Source: Parascedosporium putredinis
Taxonomy: Eukaryota; Ascomycota; Sordariomycetes; Microascales; Microascaceae
Direction: 5' to 3'
DNA: 64,000 bases
NCBI GenBank assembly: GCA_949357655.1
Contig: CASHTG010000020.1
Coordinates: 248,001-312,000, forward strand
The position numbers and the translations under genes were made by a program. Of this stretch, positions 1-12,414 are shown piece after piece. Each line of letters begins with the position of its first letter. Positions within the stretch are counted from its first letter, which is position 1. The notes under the pieces are model-generated. The model did no database searches. It saw only the letters and a list, made by a program, of their open reading frames with translations, and was not told the DNA's origin.

Positions 1-1012
1 GGATACACGACCGGATTCCAGATCCTGTATCCAAGGGGGCACGCTCAATGTGCTTGAGAAGAACAGGTTGGGGCCAGGGCCACTGTCGCACGATCCAAAA
101 GAACTTGTTGACGATCGTGGCTGCCGTCGCCCTAGGGTAGAGCTGGCAAACCCTGGCAACCAGCATGGCCCAGGCGACACCACCAGGATAACCCATGACG
201 TTGGCATAGATGGCTCGCCTCTGCGCCCAAAGCTTGATAGCGCGGAGCGCCATCTGGAACGTGCTCTGCTCGGGAACGAGGTCGAGGATTTCGTGGGCTA
301 CGCGGGTTCCGTTCAGGGAGCGGATCTCCGTATCGTCTAGGCCGCGTAGGAGCGCCGTATCGGTCAGGCTGAACTGGGACGTGTTGGTGGGGAGTTTCTT
401 GAGCACGGCGATCCTCGAGAAAATCATATCGATGCTGATGCCCCAATACTCAAACTTGATAATGGGCACGTACGCGTCCGTGACGACGGCGAGGTCGGTG
501 ATGGCACCCTTGGGGGCCATCTCGAGAAGAAGGTCGGGGAAGATTTTGAAGTAATCGTCTCGCGTGACATACTTGGGAGCAACCACAAGGGTATCGATAT
601 CGGAGCCGGGACCAAAGACGCCTAGACGAAAACCACCGTATGTGAAGATCTTGCCACGGGCATCTCGCGCAAGACCACTCTCCTTTTCCTTGGCAACTCG
701 AGTGACGAACTCATCGCACATCTTTTGGAGGGATTCGAGAACCAAGTTCCTAAGATGAACGTAAGCCTCCCACCACACCCAGACGAGAAAAAAAGGACCG
801 AGATGCCTACAGCCCATCCCATAGAGTGGTGGGCTAGGCAACCTCGAATAACTGGGGTTTGCTTACCTCTTATCCGTCTCCTCCTTGCTTTCAAAAATAC
901 CTTGCTTCCTCAGCTCCTCCACCATGGCATTATTGGAATCGATCTCGGGTTTCGTCGGCAATGACGACGAAATGGGCGGCGTCACGCCAAGTTGTCTATC
1001 GCCGGACGACAT
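1..1012 (-). CDS. pap1: Poly(A) polymerase, C-terminal part outside the window
   Basis: Nuclear poly(A) polymerase, which adds the poly(A) tail to cleaved pre-mRNA. Two exons are visible: 1012-867 and 749-1. The intron 866-750 has GTAAGC and TTAG ends. The protein starts MSSGDRQLGVTPP. Seen: the nucleotidyltransferase signature GPGSDIDTLVVAP with its two metal-binding Asp residues, the third catalytic Asp in WGISIDMIFSR, and the central-domain stretch IVNKFFWIV followed by WPQPVLLK, all typical of eukaryotic Pap1. The frame breaks at the G5 run 35-39. The usual residues that follow (a W-N-P-V-V-Y stretch) lie in the next frame, which points to one missing base. The RNA-binding C-terminal domain lies beyond the window. 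The start follows the family's N-terminal length. Identity is very secure; the break is probably an assembly error. Confidence 0.95.
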
Positions 1013-2406
1013 GGTCGCGGTGGGTTTTTGAGCAGGGGCAAGAGGAGAGCTAGCCCACTTGCCGAGGAGGTTTGATTCTTTACTCCCTTCTGCGTCGAGC
1101 AGAGGGATGGATCGATGGATCTTTTCAAGACACCTCACCGGGTCTGCAACGCGATGGCGAGACGAGGCGTCGTTTGTCGGGGGCGGCTGGCTGGGTGCCT
1201 TGGATCTGCGCTGCTCGAAGGGGAGGGGCGGCGGGCGGTATGTGCGTCGACAAGGTGTCTCTTATTCGTGCTATAAGATGCGGAATTAAGAAAGAAATAA
1301 GATGGTCTCAATTGGGGTGCTTGAAAAGAGATGCGAAGACCAGGAGAAAGTGTCGGATGCGGGTTCGTCAAAGAGGAAGACTCGTGGGCCGACGAGGTGG
1401 GCTTTCTGTATCAACCTGCTGTCTAGCGGAGCTGGAGAGGTGCAGGCAAAGGACCAGCGGAGAGCGAGAAAAGAGGTAGAAAAAAACAAGAGGAAAATTG
1501 AAGGCAGGGTCGGAAGAGAGGTGTCCGAGAGGGGGAGGAAGAAGGATATCGAAAAGGGTCGACGAAGATGGAGCAAGAGAACAATTCAAAAGACCCTCTT
1601 TTTTTTTTTTCCTTTTCCTCTTCTTCTTCTTCTATTTTCTATTAAGCCCCTTTCTTCGACAATGCAAAACGAGACAGAGGAAGGAGCGAATTCGGTTCGG
1701 TGTCGGCCTGCTAATTCCTCTGGGTTCGTCGCCGGTCCAGGTCGAGAGAGAAAAGTCTAGCGTTGTCCGAGGCGAAAGGGCGATCTCCTCGAGTTTGGTT
1801 GTCGTGAAGAAAGGCTTAACGAAGTATTTCAGAACACCCAAAAGCAACCGCCAACTTCTATTGGATGGGACAGTTGGCGTCGACGCGAGGGAGCAGGGGC
1901 GATCCAGTTTCTGTGTTCTTCAGGTACCAGTACTTCCACCGGACCGTGGGATTGGGTGGCTTTGCGCAGGAATTGCAACTGGGGTTGGTGGCTGACATCA
2001 AGTATTGGTACCCTAAGGGCCGCCGTTGGTCAGAAGGGGGGCTTGCACCGGAATAAAAAGGCAGGAACAATCCCGAATTCTTGGGGCAGGAGGAATGACA
2101 GGCTGAATAATCAGAACAACACAACGTGAGGTACCAGGCACTCGACACTGTTCTCCACGAGTTGGCATCCATGCATATAGACGTGAAGCTGGTATCATCG
2201 ACATGTTAACGGACGTGAGTGTGTCTAACTAAGAAAATACAAGACTTCGTACAAGATCGCCATTTGCATGGCATGGCCGTTCCTCCCGAGTTCAGGGTGA
2301 AAGTGAAAAGCAAACCCCCTCGTCCATGGGATGGCCATCTATTTGTCTTTTAAGCAAAAAAGAAAGGGCAAGGAAAGAGGGAGCGAGATCATGACGTTTC
2401 CCTCTG
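1013..2406. other. Intergenic region between pap1 and the septin-like gene
   Basis: It holds the pap1 promoter and 5' leader and the 3' flank of the septin-like gene. There is a T11 tract with CT-rich sequence near 1600-1640. No reading frame here has protein-like composition or a recognisable motif, and I see no RNA gene. Confidence 0.6.
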
Positions 2407-4582
2407 TCATTGCCCTTCCTCCACGTTTCTCTCTTCTAGGCTCCAGGCCCCCGCATACCACATCCATACCCCAAAAGTCCCCAGCACGCCCACAGTTCCT
2501 ACGACCTCGACAATAGTTTGTCCGCGGTGCTTGATGCTTCCGAGTATCTGGAGTAGTCCCAAAGGGTCTTGGTGGGTCTTTGGCTGTGCCATCCTCGCAC
2601 GCCGTGCGGCCTTGCCCTCCCGCCTTCTCGCCACCGTCATGTCAGCGGGGTGGGTGAGCTGGAGGAGGTTGGCATTTCGAATCACGTTGTTGCTGAGGCT
2701 CCTCCGCAGGGCAGCCGCCCAGTCGTCGAGGAGCTCGTCTTCTGTACGACTGGAACCAATGTCGCGACGCCACCGGAGGATGCCTCCCGCCGGGGCTAGG
2801 TCGTGAATCGACAGCCTTGGCGCAAGGCAAAGGTCCATGCCGTAACCGTACTGGGTGTGGCGTTTCCTCCACTCTAGATAGGCCTTTGCCGCCGAATGTC
2901 GGAGCCAGGATGCGCCGTTGGGGCAGAAAATGTCGTCGACGAGGCGGGCGAGATCCGTCGTGACGAGGGGTTGAATGTATTCCGAGTTGACGAGCAGGCT
3001 CGCGTCCGTCAGATCAAACTCGGAGCCGGGAGAAGACGAAATAGCGTAGACAGCTACGGTGCCCTCGGGGACGCCGGAGTTGCTAAACGTAAACGGCCGG
3101 ACATAGTTTTCGGCCAGCTGCTGAGCGACGGCTTCTTTTACAGAGGCCACTTCCTCAACGGATAAGGTGTCCGCGTGGGATATTACGGGAATGATATTGG
3201 TAACTTGCTGGAGTGCCAAAAGGACCTGCATGTCTTCTCTAGTGAGGCCTACAGTGTTGCCCGTCAGTCTTTGGGTTAAAAGGTCAAAAGGTGGGCCCCA
3301 TAGGTTGAACTTACCCGTAGGTGAAATAAGGTATAGGACGGTGCTGACAATGGAGCCACCGCTAGCGCTCAGGAGCTTAAGCATATCCGCATCCGCGGCC
3401 GCACTCGACAAATGGGGCGTAAGGTGGGACTCGATGTAGCCTCGGACAAGCGATATGCAATCGGGAGGCTGTTCAAACGGATTAGCCAAGAGAACGCCTC
3501 GCTACACCCTCCCAGTCGGCAGAGAGTTTCGCGTGAAGCTTAGCATGGAGATAGATAGATAAGACTTACATTCAAATCTGGGCCGTGCCCAGGGGTATCC
3601 ACGAAACAAATATTCTTGTCATACTGAGTGTCTAGTTCGTAGTCTTGGCAAAGCTCGGAGGCGTCGTCTCGCACGGCGTCCACCATGGTGGGCGGGGCAT
3701 CGTGCTCGCGAATACTTCGGTGAGCTTCGAATCGCTTTCATGCCGGGTAAGAAGAGGCCGTCCGTGGCTCCGCGTTGCCTGAGCATTTCTAGCCTGTCCC
3801 ACCTGCACGATGTGCTCGCAGCACTGCAGTATCGCCCTGATAAGGGCCGTCTTCCCGGTGCCTAGAGAAACACGGGTAAGAGATTGATTCGGCCGAAAAG
3901 AGAATGTACGGGGGATCAATGAACTAACCTTGCGCGCCGGCCACCAGAATCTTGAGCCCGCCTAATGCCTTGCCGATTTCTGTAAACGGCCTACGGTCGG
4001 GAAGCGTGATAAGGGGCATGATGAGTTGTTGCTCCGAGTGCTCGGTGGATCGATCTTGAGGAACCAAGGAGCTCGTTTCTAGGTCGTATAGGCCGCTTGG
4101 GGCATGGCTAAAAGGGTATTCGGAGAAGGAAGCAACGGGAGAATCATGCGGGGAATGGAGCAGCTAAGGTCGGATATGGCCACGGAGCCCTCCGGGACTG
4201 AAGGGGAGAGTATCGAAGAGGGGCGTGTGTTGGTCGGACGCGTAGTCAGGCCGGAGTCGGTAGGCTTGACGGTCTGGGTTGATTCACGCCGGAAGATGCC
4301 GCCTTCCATCCGGGTCGGGGATCGAGGTTCGCCCGAGTGGGCGGCATCTTCGGTAGTAGAGCGCCCTCGAGAACGGGTTTCGGGACATCTCGCTGGGGAC
4401 GGCTTCCGGCAGGAGGGAATGGGGTACATCTGGGACGTTCGCGGCGGCCTCTCGACAGAAGCGTTCAGGTCGTCCTCGTTGACGAGGCAGTATGACGTTT
4501 GAAGGGGTTCGGCGGGAGAAGCAACGAAGGGCGCGCCGAAGCTGCGACCGTTGGGACTCGTGGAGCCAGCGAGATTCCGCAT
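2407..4582 (-). CDS. Membrane-anchored septin-like P-loop GTPase
   Basis: A septin-type G-domain protein of filamentous fungi, not one of the core septins. Four exons: 4582-3929, 3861-3570, 3468-3315, 3248-2407, with introns of 67, 101 and 66 bp. About 647 residues. Order: a Ser/Pro-rich N-terminal region of some 200 residues; Walker A GAQGTGKT (codon split by intron 1); KLTEVFAST; G3 motif DTPGHG; a G4-like SHAD followed by TLS where septins carry AKAD; and near the C-terminus a hydrophobic stretch beginning VEVVGTVGVLGTFGVWMW that looks like a single membrane anchor. Two single-base frame breaks are inferred: one in exon 1, best placed in the G4 run 4150-4153, and one in exon 2 between about 3640 and 3695. 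Counting both closes all intron phases. Family assignment is firm; the cellular role is unknown. It is divergent with pho85. Confidence 0.8.
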
Positions 4583-7081
4583 AACTAGGGGCGGTTTCGG
4601 GAGGTATGTGGTTGGAACGGGAGAAGAAGACTAGTCTTTGGGGTCTTAGTGACCTGCAAGTGGCCAGAAGAACAGCATTAGTGAGGTTTTACAACGAGAT
4701 ATGAGCTTTTGTAGAAAAGTGTCCAAACAGTATAGAAAAAGAAAAGTAAAAGGGGAAAGGAAAAAAGAAGAGGAGCTCTCTTGGCCTGCTAGATCGGAGT
4801 GGCCAAGCGGAGCTAAGGTGTAGGGCACTGGGGGAGGGGCGGTTGCATACCCAAAGGGAGGAGGGAGCTAGAGGTGCCGCCCATCAAGTGGTAGCAAAAT
4901 TGATCTGGGCTGATGAGCAGGCGATGTGTGGTACGGTAGATGTACGGGACACAGCAAGCGAACGGAGGAGAATCGGAGGGGATGCGAGGGGTTGGTATAG
5001 TACTGAAACTGAAGAGTGGTGCCAGATCGAAGGGCGGTCGGCGCAGAGGCTCTCAGGGAGAAAGGGGGTGTATAATAGGAATGGACGGGGTCTATTGTGG
5101 TAAAGGCGGTCAAACTAGCGGCCAGCTGCGGTATTATCAACTGGAACAGGTCGCGGGGTGAGAAAGTGGGACTCGGATCTTGTGCAATGAACCAGGTCGA
5201 GGCTATCTAGACGCCCTACGAGAAGATAAGGAGTTTAAAAGAAGGTTGGGAAATTGTGAAGTTTGAAGAAGGGATCACGTATGTGTGTGTACGGATTAAG
5301 ATAATCCTCGTCTGCTGCATATCCTGATCTAACTACTGGCTTTGGGCTGAGTATGGCTTTGGGGGATGAAGAAAGTATCCGTGGACGGAGTGGCGGGCGA
5401 GAGTACCGCATAAAGGCCAGGTGTAGTTGGCGTTCGTGTCTCGTGGCTGCAAACGGGGGATCAATATCCTTTGTTTCCCGCTGTGACGACGTAGTGTACT
5501 TGGACTGGGGAGGGTGGCGGCGGATGACAATCAATCATCCACGGAACCATGTGCCATCGTACAAATCCTGCTACCCAACAGAAAGCAAGCAGAGCCAGAT
5601 CTACTTTCTTCCCCTCCTCCTCCTATTTTGGCTGTTTTCCCAAATGGAAGGGGAGAAGGGGAGTGTTCAATGATTTCAGCGCGGTCTTGTGTCGTGGCGC
5701 TGATCACTTGTACCGCCTGACGTAGCGTGCATGGTAAACTCCATGGTGGGGTAAAGGTTGAACGTGTGCCAAAGTATCCGGTACCCCTTCAGACCCCACC
5801 CGTAACTTACTCCAACAACGCAACACGGCCGCGTTCTCGAGAGTTAGCGCTGGTACCAGGTACGCGATTGCCCCCTCACTCCTCTTTCGATTTGCTTGCG
5901 TGCCCGCAACCCCGTCCCATGCCACCTTTCGTCAAGGCCCCAAGGCCCCCCCCAACCACAGCACCTTGAGAATGGGGAGAGCTTGAGGCAATGGAGACTT
6001 CTGAGGATGGCTATCGGGGGTCCAATGGAGAGTTGACGTTCGTCCTTCCTCTCCTTGTAGGTGGCATCCATGGATCAATCAATGATCTACGGCCCCTCCC
6101 CCACGGCCTTCCCACAGTGCACGCGCTCGGGTTTAACGCCCCTATGCCCCTCCCCCTCCCCACACCCCTTCCTCCTCGCTGGGCTACCACCACAACAAGG
6201 GCCTAGAACTTGGGAGCCTCGAGGCATCTCCTAAAGTAGCTTATCGAGAGAGTATGGACTCAACAATGAAGTCAAGTAAAAGCTAGTGTAGGTTTGCGTG
6301 TGGCTGTCGCCTACTTGGAAAGCGTTGGCCGCTCCCGCTCTTGCCGTTCCAGCCTCCATAAGAAAAGTTGTCTTGTCCAAGAAAGCCGTGATGCTCCGCC
6401 AGTCCCGTGTTCTTGGGTTTGAAATCAGATGCTGTCTCCCGATTAAGCCTGACAATTCCTTTGCGGGTGGGCAGGACACGCAGTCTACCAACCAGAGCAC
6501 CCCATCCCTCCAAATGGCCGTCCCTTGCCATCGTGAAGCGACAACGCACTAAATCGGATACCGACACAGTAGTCGACCAAGCACCAGCACAGCCCACACA
6601 CACCTTCCTCTCAGGCACAAGCAGACTGCAGTTGCTTGGTTGGCGGAGCTTGATCTGAGTCACGGCAGCGCCTCTTTATTTTTGGTGGACTTGGACTATT
6701 GGACTTTTTATTTTATTTTTGGGGCCACCCTCTAGGCCTACTATCTTTCTCGTCTTCATCTAGCTTTCCATCGCCGATTCCTCGACTTCCCCAAAGGGTC
6801 TTTTTCCCCAGAGCAATCTTTTGGTGATTGGCGACGTTCTACGAGCAGGGTTCTCACGCCTGCGACCGGAAACAGTGGCGGCTCTGCCCCTCCCTTGTAC
6901 CTCCCCTTCTTTTTGCGCCCGCCTCAACCTCACGCCAGCCTTTCTCTTCCCGCGCGGCTGTAGCGCTTCTTGCATCGCATCGCGAGGAACAACCCCCTCC
7001 CCCAAAAGACAGAAAAGAAACACCCCGCCGTGCACTTTTCTAACCCCCTAGCCGACCCCGATATCTTACCAAAAAAAAAAC
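4583..7081. other. 2.5 kb divergent intergenic region (septin-like gene / pho85)
   Basis: Shared upstream region of two divergent genes. The right end (about 6700-7081) is CT-rich and ends in an A10 run just before the pho85 ATG, typical of a fungal 5' leader. GGTACC-type palindromes occur near 5798 and 5851. The short open frames here show no recognisable motif or supporting splice sites, so I call none of them. Confidence 0.55.
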
Positions 7082-8164
7082 ATGGACGGCAAGAGACATC
7101 CCAGCTCGTTCCAGCAGCTGGAGAAGCTGGGCGAGGGCACGTATGCCACGGTACGGCTCTCCACATCCGATCCTGTCCGGCCCTTTTTTATCTTCGGTTC
7201 GGTCAGGTTTACTAACTAGCCATGTTTCCTCCCCGGGCGCGTAGGTCTTTAAAGGTCGAAACAGGCAAACCGGCGAGCTCGTAGCCCTCAAGGAGATCCA
7301 CCTCGACTCGGAAGAAGGCACCCCCTCGACGGCCATTCGAGAAATCTCCCTCATGAAGGAGCTCAAGCACGAAAACATTGTCGCCCTGCATGATGTCATC
7401 CACACCGAGAACAAGCTCATGCTCGTCTTCGAACACATGGATGGCGATCTCAAAAGTACATGGACACCAACGGCGACAGGGGCGCGCTCAAGCCCATGAC
7501 CATCAAGTCCTTCATGTACCAGCTGCTCAAGGGCATCGACTTTTGCCACCAAAACAGGGTCCTCCACCGCGACCTCAAGCCCCAGAACCTCCTCATCAAC
7601 AGCAAGGGCCAGCTCAAGCTCGGCGATTTCGGCCTCGCCCGCGCCTTTGGCATCCCCGTCAACACCTTTTCCAACGAGGTCGTCACCCTCTGGTACCGCG
7701 CCCCCGACGTCCTGCTCGGCAGCCGTACCTACAACACCAGCATCGATATCTGGTCCGCCGGCTGCATCATGGCCGAGATGTACACGGGTCGACCCTTGTT
7801 TCCCGGCACCACCAACGAGGACCAGATTGTGCGCATCTTTAGGATAATGGGCACCCCGACCGAGCGATCGTGGCCCGGCATCACCCAGTTCCCCGAGTAC
7901 AAGCCCAACTTCCAAATGTACGCCACCCAAGACCTCCGCCAGATCCTGCCCCAGATCGACCCCGACGGCATCGACCTGCTCCAGCGCATGCTCCAGCTCC
8001 GGCCCGAATTCCGCATCAGCGCCCACGACGCCCTCAAGCATCGCTGGTTCAACGACCTCATCCTCCAGCATCACCAACAGCAGCAGGCCGCTGCCATGCA
8101 GGCTCAGGCTCGCGGATACCCTCAGCAAGTACCACCCCAGGGAGCCCCATACGACGCTTACTAG
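7082..8164 (+). CDS. pho85: Cyclin-dependent kinase Pho85
   Basis: CDK that, with Pcl-type cyclins, phosphorylates factors of phosphate, glycogen and cell-cycle control. Exons 7082-7150 and 7245-8164; the 94 bp intron has a branch site ACTAAC at 7211. Seen: glycine loop GEGTYATVF, catalytic Lys39, PSTAIRE at residues 50-56, HRDLKPQN, DFG, and the Pho85-type activation segment GIPVNTFSNEVVTLWYRAPD. Pho85 kinases carry no phosphorylated T-loop Thr, and none is in the usual position here. The C-terminal tail is rich in Gln and Ala. The frame breaks at the A4 run 7452-7455, where a DLK-KYMDT reading needs one more A. With that base the protein is 329 residues, the normal family length. It is convergent with the NOSIP-like gene. 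Confidence 0.95.
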
Positions 8165-8759
8165 GGGTTCTGTGTGCTTCTTACATGTCCTTCGTGGGAG
8201 TAGTTGCCTTTTCCCTTTAATCTTCTCCTTTTCCTCCCCCTCCCTTTCACCGTTGCTGTAGTGCTTTTTTGTTTCTAGTCGGGGGCTAAGGAACTTACTA
8301 TGGTATCACGCTTTGTCGGAATCGCGTTTTTTTTTCCTTTTTATCTTTATTTTAAACGGAAGGGCTGGGAAATAAAACATGAAAATGAAAACTTGGGAAC
8401 GTTCCCGATGTGAGGGGTTGGGTCAGTCAGGGTGAGGGGAGACCATCTATTCCTAGAATATCGGGATCGGACATTTGGTGTTTAACGGTGCATCATGTAT
8501 TGCGACGGTACAGAATCTTTCTTTATTCCCTTATCTACCTTTTTCTTTTTTTTTTTTAAAAAAAAATCAATATTCATTAGTCGATCCTTGCGTAAAAAGA
8601 TGTCCCGTAGCGCAAAGGTTAGTTCGTTTGGCTCATTACAAAGGGAGAGAGTATCTCTACAGGGGTTCAACGCGAACAAGCCCTCAGAGATAAAATACGA
8701 GATATATTGCCCAATGTATGATGAGTGCTGGCACGAGTAGCGGAGAATCGTCCGCGGGG
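8165..8759. terminator. Convergent 3' region with a T12A9 tract
   Basis: The 595 bases between two converging genes. Positions 8546-8557 are T12 and 8558-8566 are A9, a self-complementary tract that places an A/T-rich element downstream of the stop codon on either strand. Further T-rich sequence lies at 8320-8360. It probably serves 3' end formation of pho85 and the NOSIP-like gene; that role is inferred from position only. No gene is seen. Confidence 0.4.
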
Positions 8760-10129
8760 TTAGCACTGGAAGTTCGTGCCATCCCTCTCCACAACATTCC
8801 CCGCCGGCGACGAAGCCCGTACCATCGGACCTCAACTCGATAAGAGTAGCCGGCAACTGTAATTTAGCCTTCTTCCCCGCCGGCGCCGGCGCCGGGTCCA
8901 CGTCTACTACATCCTCGGTTCCGTCCTCCGCGCCCGACTTGTTCTTCTTCTTCATATCCTTCTTCCTCTCGGACAAGTCCACATCGCACACATAACACGT
9001 GAGCACGCCCTCCTCGCCCTCTCCTCCCTGGGTGTCAGCGTCGGCGCGGGCGCTCTCGACGAGGCGGACGGCGCAGGCGCGGCACAGGACGTGGCCGCAG
9101 GGCTTGGCGAGCACGGGCTTGGACGGGTTGGACAAGGTTTTGCGGCAGCAGGGGCAGATGCGCTTCACGGCGCGGGCGAGGGAAGAGGAAGGGTCCTTCT
9201 CCTCGGTGAAGAGGACGGTGACGAGGTGTTTTTGGGAGAGGATGTGGGGCGCGTCGGAGGGCGAGCAGGGGCAGATGGGGGAGTCTTTGGGCTTCTTGCG
9301 GGAGGAGAGGGCGGTTTCTGGGTCGATTGTGGGGGTGAGGGAGGGGTCCAGAAGGAAGGGAGGGTGGGCTTTTGGGCCTATGTACGCGGATGGGGGTTAG
9401 TATATTCGGGTTTAGATACGGGTATTGTTGGGAGACGAGGGGGAAAGGGGGAGGGGGAGGGGAATGTCCTTACAATCTCGGCATCAAGAGCCCTCCTCGC
9501 CTTGTTCACGTCCTCCTTTGATATCCTATCCACCTCCTTCTCATCCAGATCAAACTTGCGCTTCGTGCCCTGCGTAAGCAATCCCGCCGGCGCCTTACTA
9601 CCATCCTCCCCCAGCCCTTCCGCCCAGCCCTCCTCCACCGCCATCATCCCGGTCGGCCGCCGCCGCCCGCCTAGTAGCCAAACCGAGCTGCACCATTTCA
9701 AACTCCTTGACGGCCCTCACCTTGGCCTCGGCCTCGCGCTCGCCCCGGACGGCCTCGACCTCCTTTTCCGCAACGTCCCGCGCCCGGGCCAACCGCTTGA
9801 TCTCCTTTTTTGCGCCAGCAGATTGGCCAGCGCGCACTCGCGGCAAAACACGTCGCCGCGGTGGCACGAGACGGGGTCCCGCGCGGGCTCGAGGCAGAGG
9901 TTGCACGAGCCAAAGGGTAGGAACGAGTCCCGAGTGAGGCGGGCGGACGAGGACGTCCAGGCGGCGCGGGCGAGCGCGCGCTCGTGGGCCGTGAACACGG
10001 GCCGCGTCGTGTTCCTCTTGCCTGCGGTGAAAAGGAAAAGAGGGGGTTAGCGCCTGCGATTTCTTGGTTGTGGTGGGAAGAGAATGCCTTGAGAGAGGAT
10101 GGAGGAGGTTGGTTCTTACTATGGGACAT
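8760..10129 (-). CDS. NOSIP-type RING/U-box protein
   Basis: Homologue of nitric-oxide-synthase-interacting protein, a nuclear protein associated with the spliceosome and a probable E3 ubiquitin ligase. Exons 10129-10120, 10021-9474, 9377-8760; introns 98 and 96 bp. Start MSHSKRNTTRPVFTAHER is the family's hallmark; the intron splits the fourth codon. A first Cys/His domain reads CNLCLEPARDPVSCHRGDVF and CREC, then a coiled-coil stretch rich in Glu and Arg, then the C-terminal RING with CPCC and KPCGHVLCRAC. Four frame breaks: T6 run 9806-9811, a CGG-rich stretch near 9655-9680, G4 run 9343-9346, and C4 run 8799-8802 (here one base too many or two too few). The family's C-terminal GTNFQC ending lies in the shifted frame and sets the stop at 8760. 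About 391 residues. It diverges from the tafazzin gene. Confidence 0.85.
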
Positions 10130-11004
10130 TGTGAGGCGCTTGGGTTGTGTCAGTAAAGATAGGGATGAGAGGCGACTATGAGCGGAAAGAGGTGGAAAGA
10201 GTAGATCGCCCCTTGTTCTTGAATTGTGCTGGGAGCAGTATCGTTGCGAGAGCTCACGCCGTTGAACAGTGAGGTGGCCGAGAATGCCAAGGCGCTGTGA
10301 ACGATTGAGGACGGATGCGTGTGGCTCTCATACAGGGAACACGAGGAGGAAGTAAAAAGGAAGAAGGATACGTCTTGTATCCTGGATTTATTTTCCCCTT
10401 CTTTTTCTCTCTTCAATATGCTCTCTTCAGTCGAGATGTGATGAGAGAGTCGCGATGAAGTTGAAATTCATCAATGGTTGTCGATGAGTGTGAGTACCAG
10501 GCTTAGGCTGGTTGTCGAGCTCCAATGTATTAATGGGGGTTATTCGTCAATCGAAGTACAAGCCAACGATTTTTGGGTGCCGGCGCGTCTTTGGCGGTTT
10601 TACCCGTCTCAACAGCTTGTGAAAGCTTCGGTTAAGCTTCTTTCTTTTTTTTTTTTTCCTTGGGGCCCGTCTTTCTTTCAACCTCCTAACGGCGCATTGA
10701 TTCCTTCTTCAGCTCACTTCTCCCAGGGCACCTCTTACGGTCAAGTGGCTGGACTGCCCTGAGAGAAGTGTTAATTTCTTTTTCTTTTCCTTTTTTTCAC
10801 CTCCCTTTATCCTTGTGCGAGGGTAGGGATCTCATGCGCCATCACTAAGAATTCAAGATCCGCCCCTTTCCTCTTACACGCCCAAGCAGAGGGACGAAAG
10901 CCAGCGCAAGCCAAGAGAGGAGCCGGAGCTGTGGAAAGCTACTCCGAGGAGAGCTGGAAGAGGACTCCAATTGCTAGCATCCATCACATGCAGCGCCGCC
11001 CGAC
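10130..11004. other. Divergent promoter region (NOSIP-like gene / taz1)
   Basis: 875 bases between two divergent starts. Contains a T13 tract at about 10647-10659 and CT-rich blocks, consistent with two fungal promoters back to back. No gene-like frame is seen. Confidence 0.5.
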
Positions 11005-12414
11005 ATGACCAACACAGCAATCGTCCCGCGCCGTGCTGCGCGCGGGGCGCTCTGGCGGGCGGGCTCCTCCGTCATCATGGGACTGACGGGAGTTCTGGGC
11101 AAGAGTTTCCTGTATGGGCTGAATAGGGTACACCTGGAAGGGTATGAGACGTTCATGGAGGTCCTGGAGAGGAGGAAGCGAGAGGGGAGGAAAAGAGGGC
11201 TTCTCACGGCGTGTAATCATATCTCTGTGTGAGTCGAACTCTCCCTTCCCACGTGCCCTTTGTGTCACACAAGGTCTTTTTACCATAAGAAGAAGAAGCA
11301 TGCTTCTCTGCCGCAGGTGCATCGTAATGAGACTCGTAAAGTCTAGTCTTTGTCTCGCGTGATCCTCCAGCGCTGAAAGTAGAAGAGGCCTGCTAACAGA
11401 CTTGCGCATCTTTTAGTCTAGATGACCCTGTAATATGGGGCGTCCTACCCCTGCGCTACGCCTTTGATCCTTGGAATCTTCGTTGGAGCTTGGGTGCCCA
11501 GGACATCTGCTTCAAGAACAAGTACGTGCCGCCCCTCCAACGCCCCTCGTTACTGAACGGATTCCTTCGTCTGCGTTGAGTAAACCCCGTCGTAGACTCT
11601 CACGAGACTAACAATTGATGCCTACCAGAGCTTCCGCAACTTTCTTCAGTCTCGGCCAGGTGCTCCCCACCTACCGCTTAAAGCACTCCCCCACGGCGGC
11701 CTCTACCAACCCACCGTAACCGAAGCCATCCACCTACTCTCCCGCGCCCCTTCCTCATCCTCCTCCTCCCCCTCGTAGAATCAACCCACCCCTCGAACCC
11801 CTCGACCTCCCCCCTCCTCATCCCCACCCCCACCTCTCCTGGGTCCACGTCTTCCCCGAAGGCTGCGTACACCAGCACCCAACCTCCTCCCTCCGCTACT
11901 TCAAATGGGGCATCTCCCGCCTCCTCCTCGAGTCCGACCCCACCCCAGACTTCGTCCCCATGTTCATCGACGGCACCCAGCGCGTCATGGCCGAGGACCG
12001 CACCTTTCCCCGGTTTCTGCCCCGCATCGGCAAGGACATCACCGTCGCCTTTGGCGACCCCGTCGACGTCCCCGCGTCTTTGGCGACCTCGTCGAGCGCT
12101 GGAAGATTGCGCGCTCCCGCGTCGGCGACGCCGTGCATGACCCGCCCCGACCTGAGGGTGAGGGCCCGCCCCTCGCCGCCGCCGATCCTCTGGAGCCGCC
12201 CCGGGGCGTGGATCCGGCCGCGTGGCAAGAGGTTGTCGATGTCAGGATAGAAACGGCTCGGCGAGTCAGGGACCAGGTCGCGGCCTTGCGCACGAGGCTT
12301 GGGTACCCCGACGACGACGTGAAGCTCGAGTTGGCCGAGACGTGGAAGAGGGAAAAGGTGGAGGATGCCGGAACGACGACGCTAGGCCAAGAACACGTGT
12401 CGAGTAAGAGGTAG
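11005..12414 (+). CDS. taz1: Tafazzin, cardiolipin transacylase
   Basis: Mitochondrial transacylase that remodels cardiolipin acyl chains. Exons 11005-11228, 11417-11521, 11629-12414; introns 188 and 107 bp with branch sites GCTAACA and ACTAACA. Seen: the HX4D acyltransferase motif NHISVLDD (His72, Asp77), split by intron 1; WGVLPLRYAFDPWNLRWSLG followed by AQDICFKN; FFSLGQVLPTYRL; the conserved FPEGCVHQHP; FKWGISRL; and FVPMFIDGTQRVMAEDRTFP. Four frame breaks, each in a C run that looks one base short: 11688-11692, 11747-11750, 11827-11831 and 12070-12073. Counting all four gives a total divisible by three and about 372 residues, as expected. With so many breaks in homopolymers and every motif retained, sequencing error is far likelier than a pseudogene. 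It converges on sgf73. Confidence 0.92.

Noticed and set aside
7040..8128. 362-codon open frame on the - strand opposite pho85
   Set aside because: It is the mirror of the GC-rich third-position bias of pho85; its residues (Leu, Glu, Gly, Val) follow from the antisense of the kinase and no motif is present.
9091..10050. 319-codon + strand frame across the NOSIP-like gene
   Set aside because: Antisense shadow of a GC-rich gene; Gly/Arg-rich without domains, while the opposite strand shows the RING motifs and splice sites.
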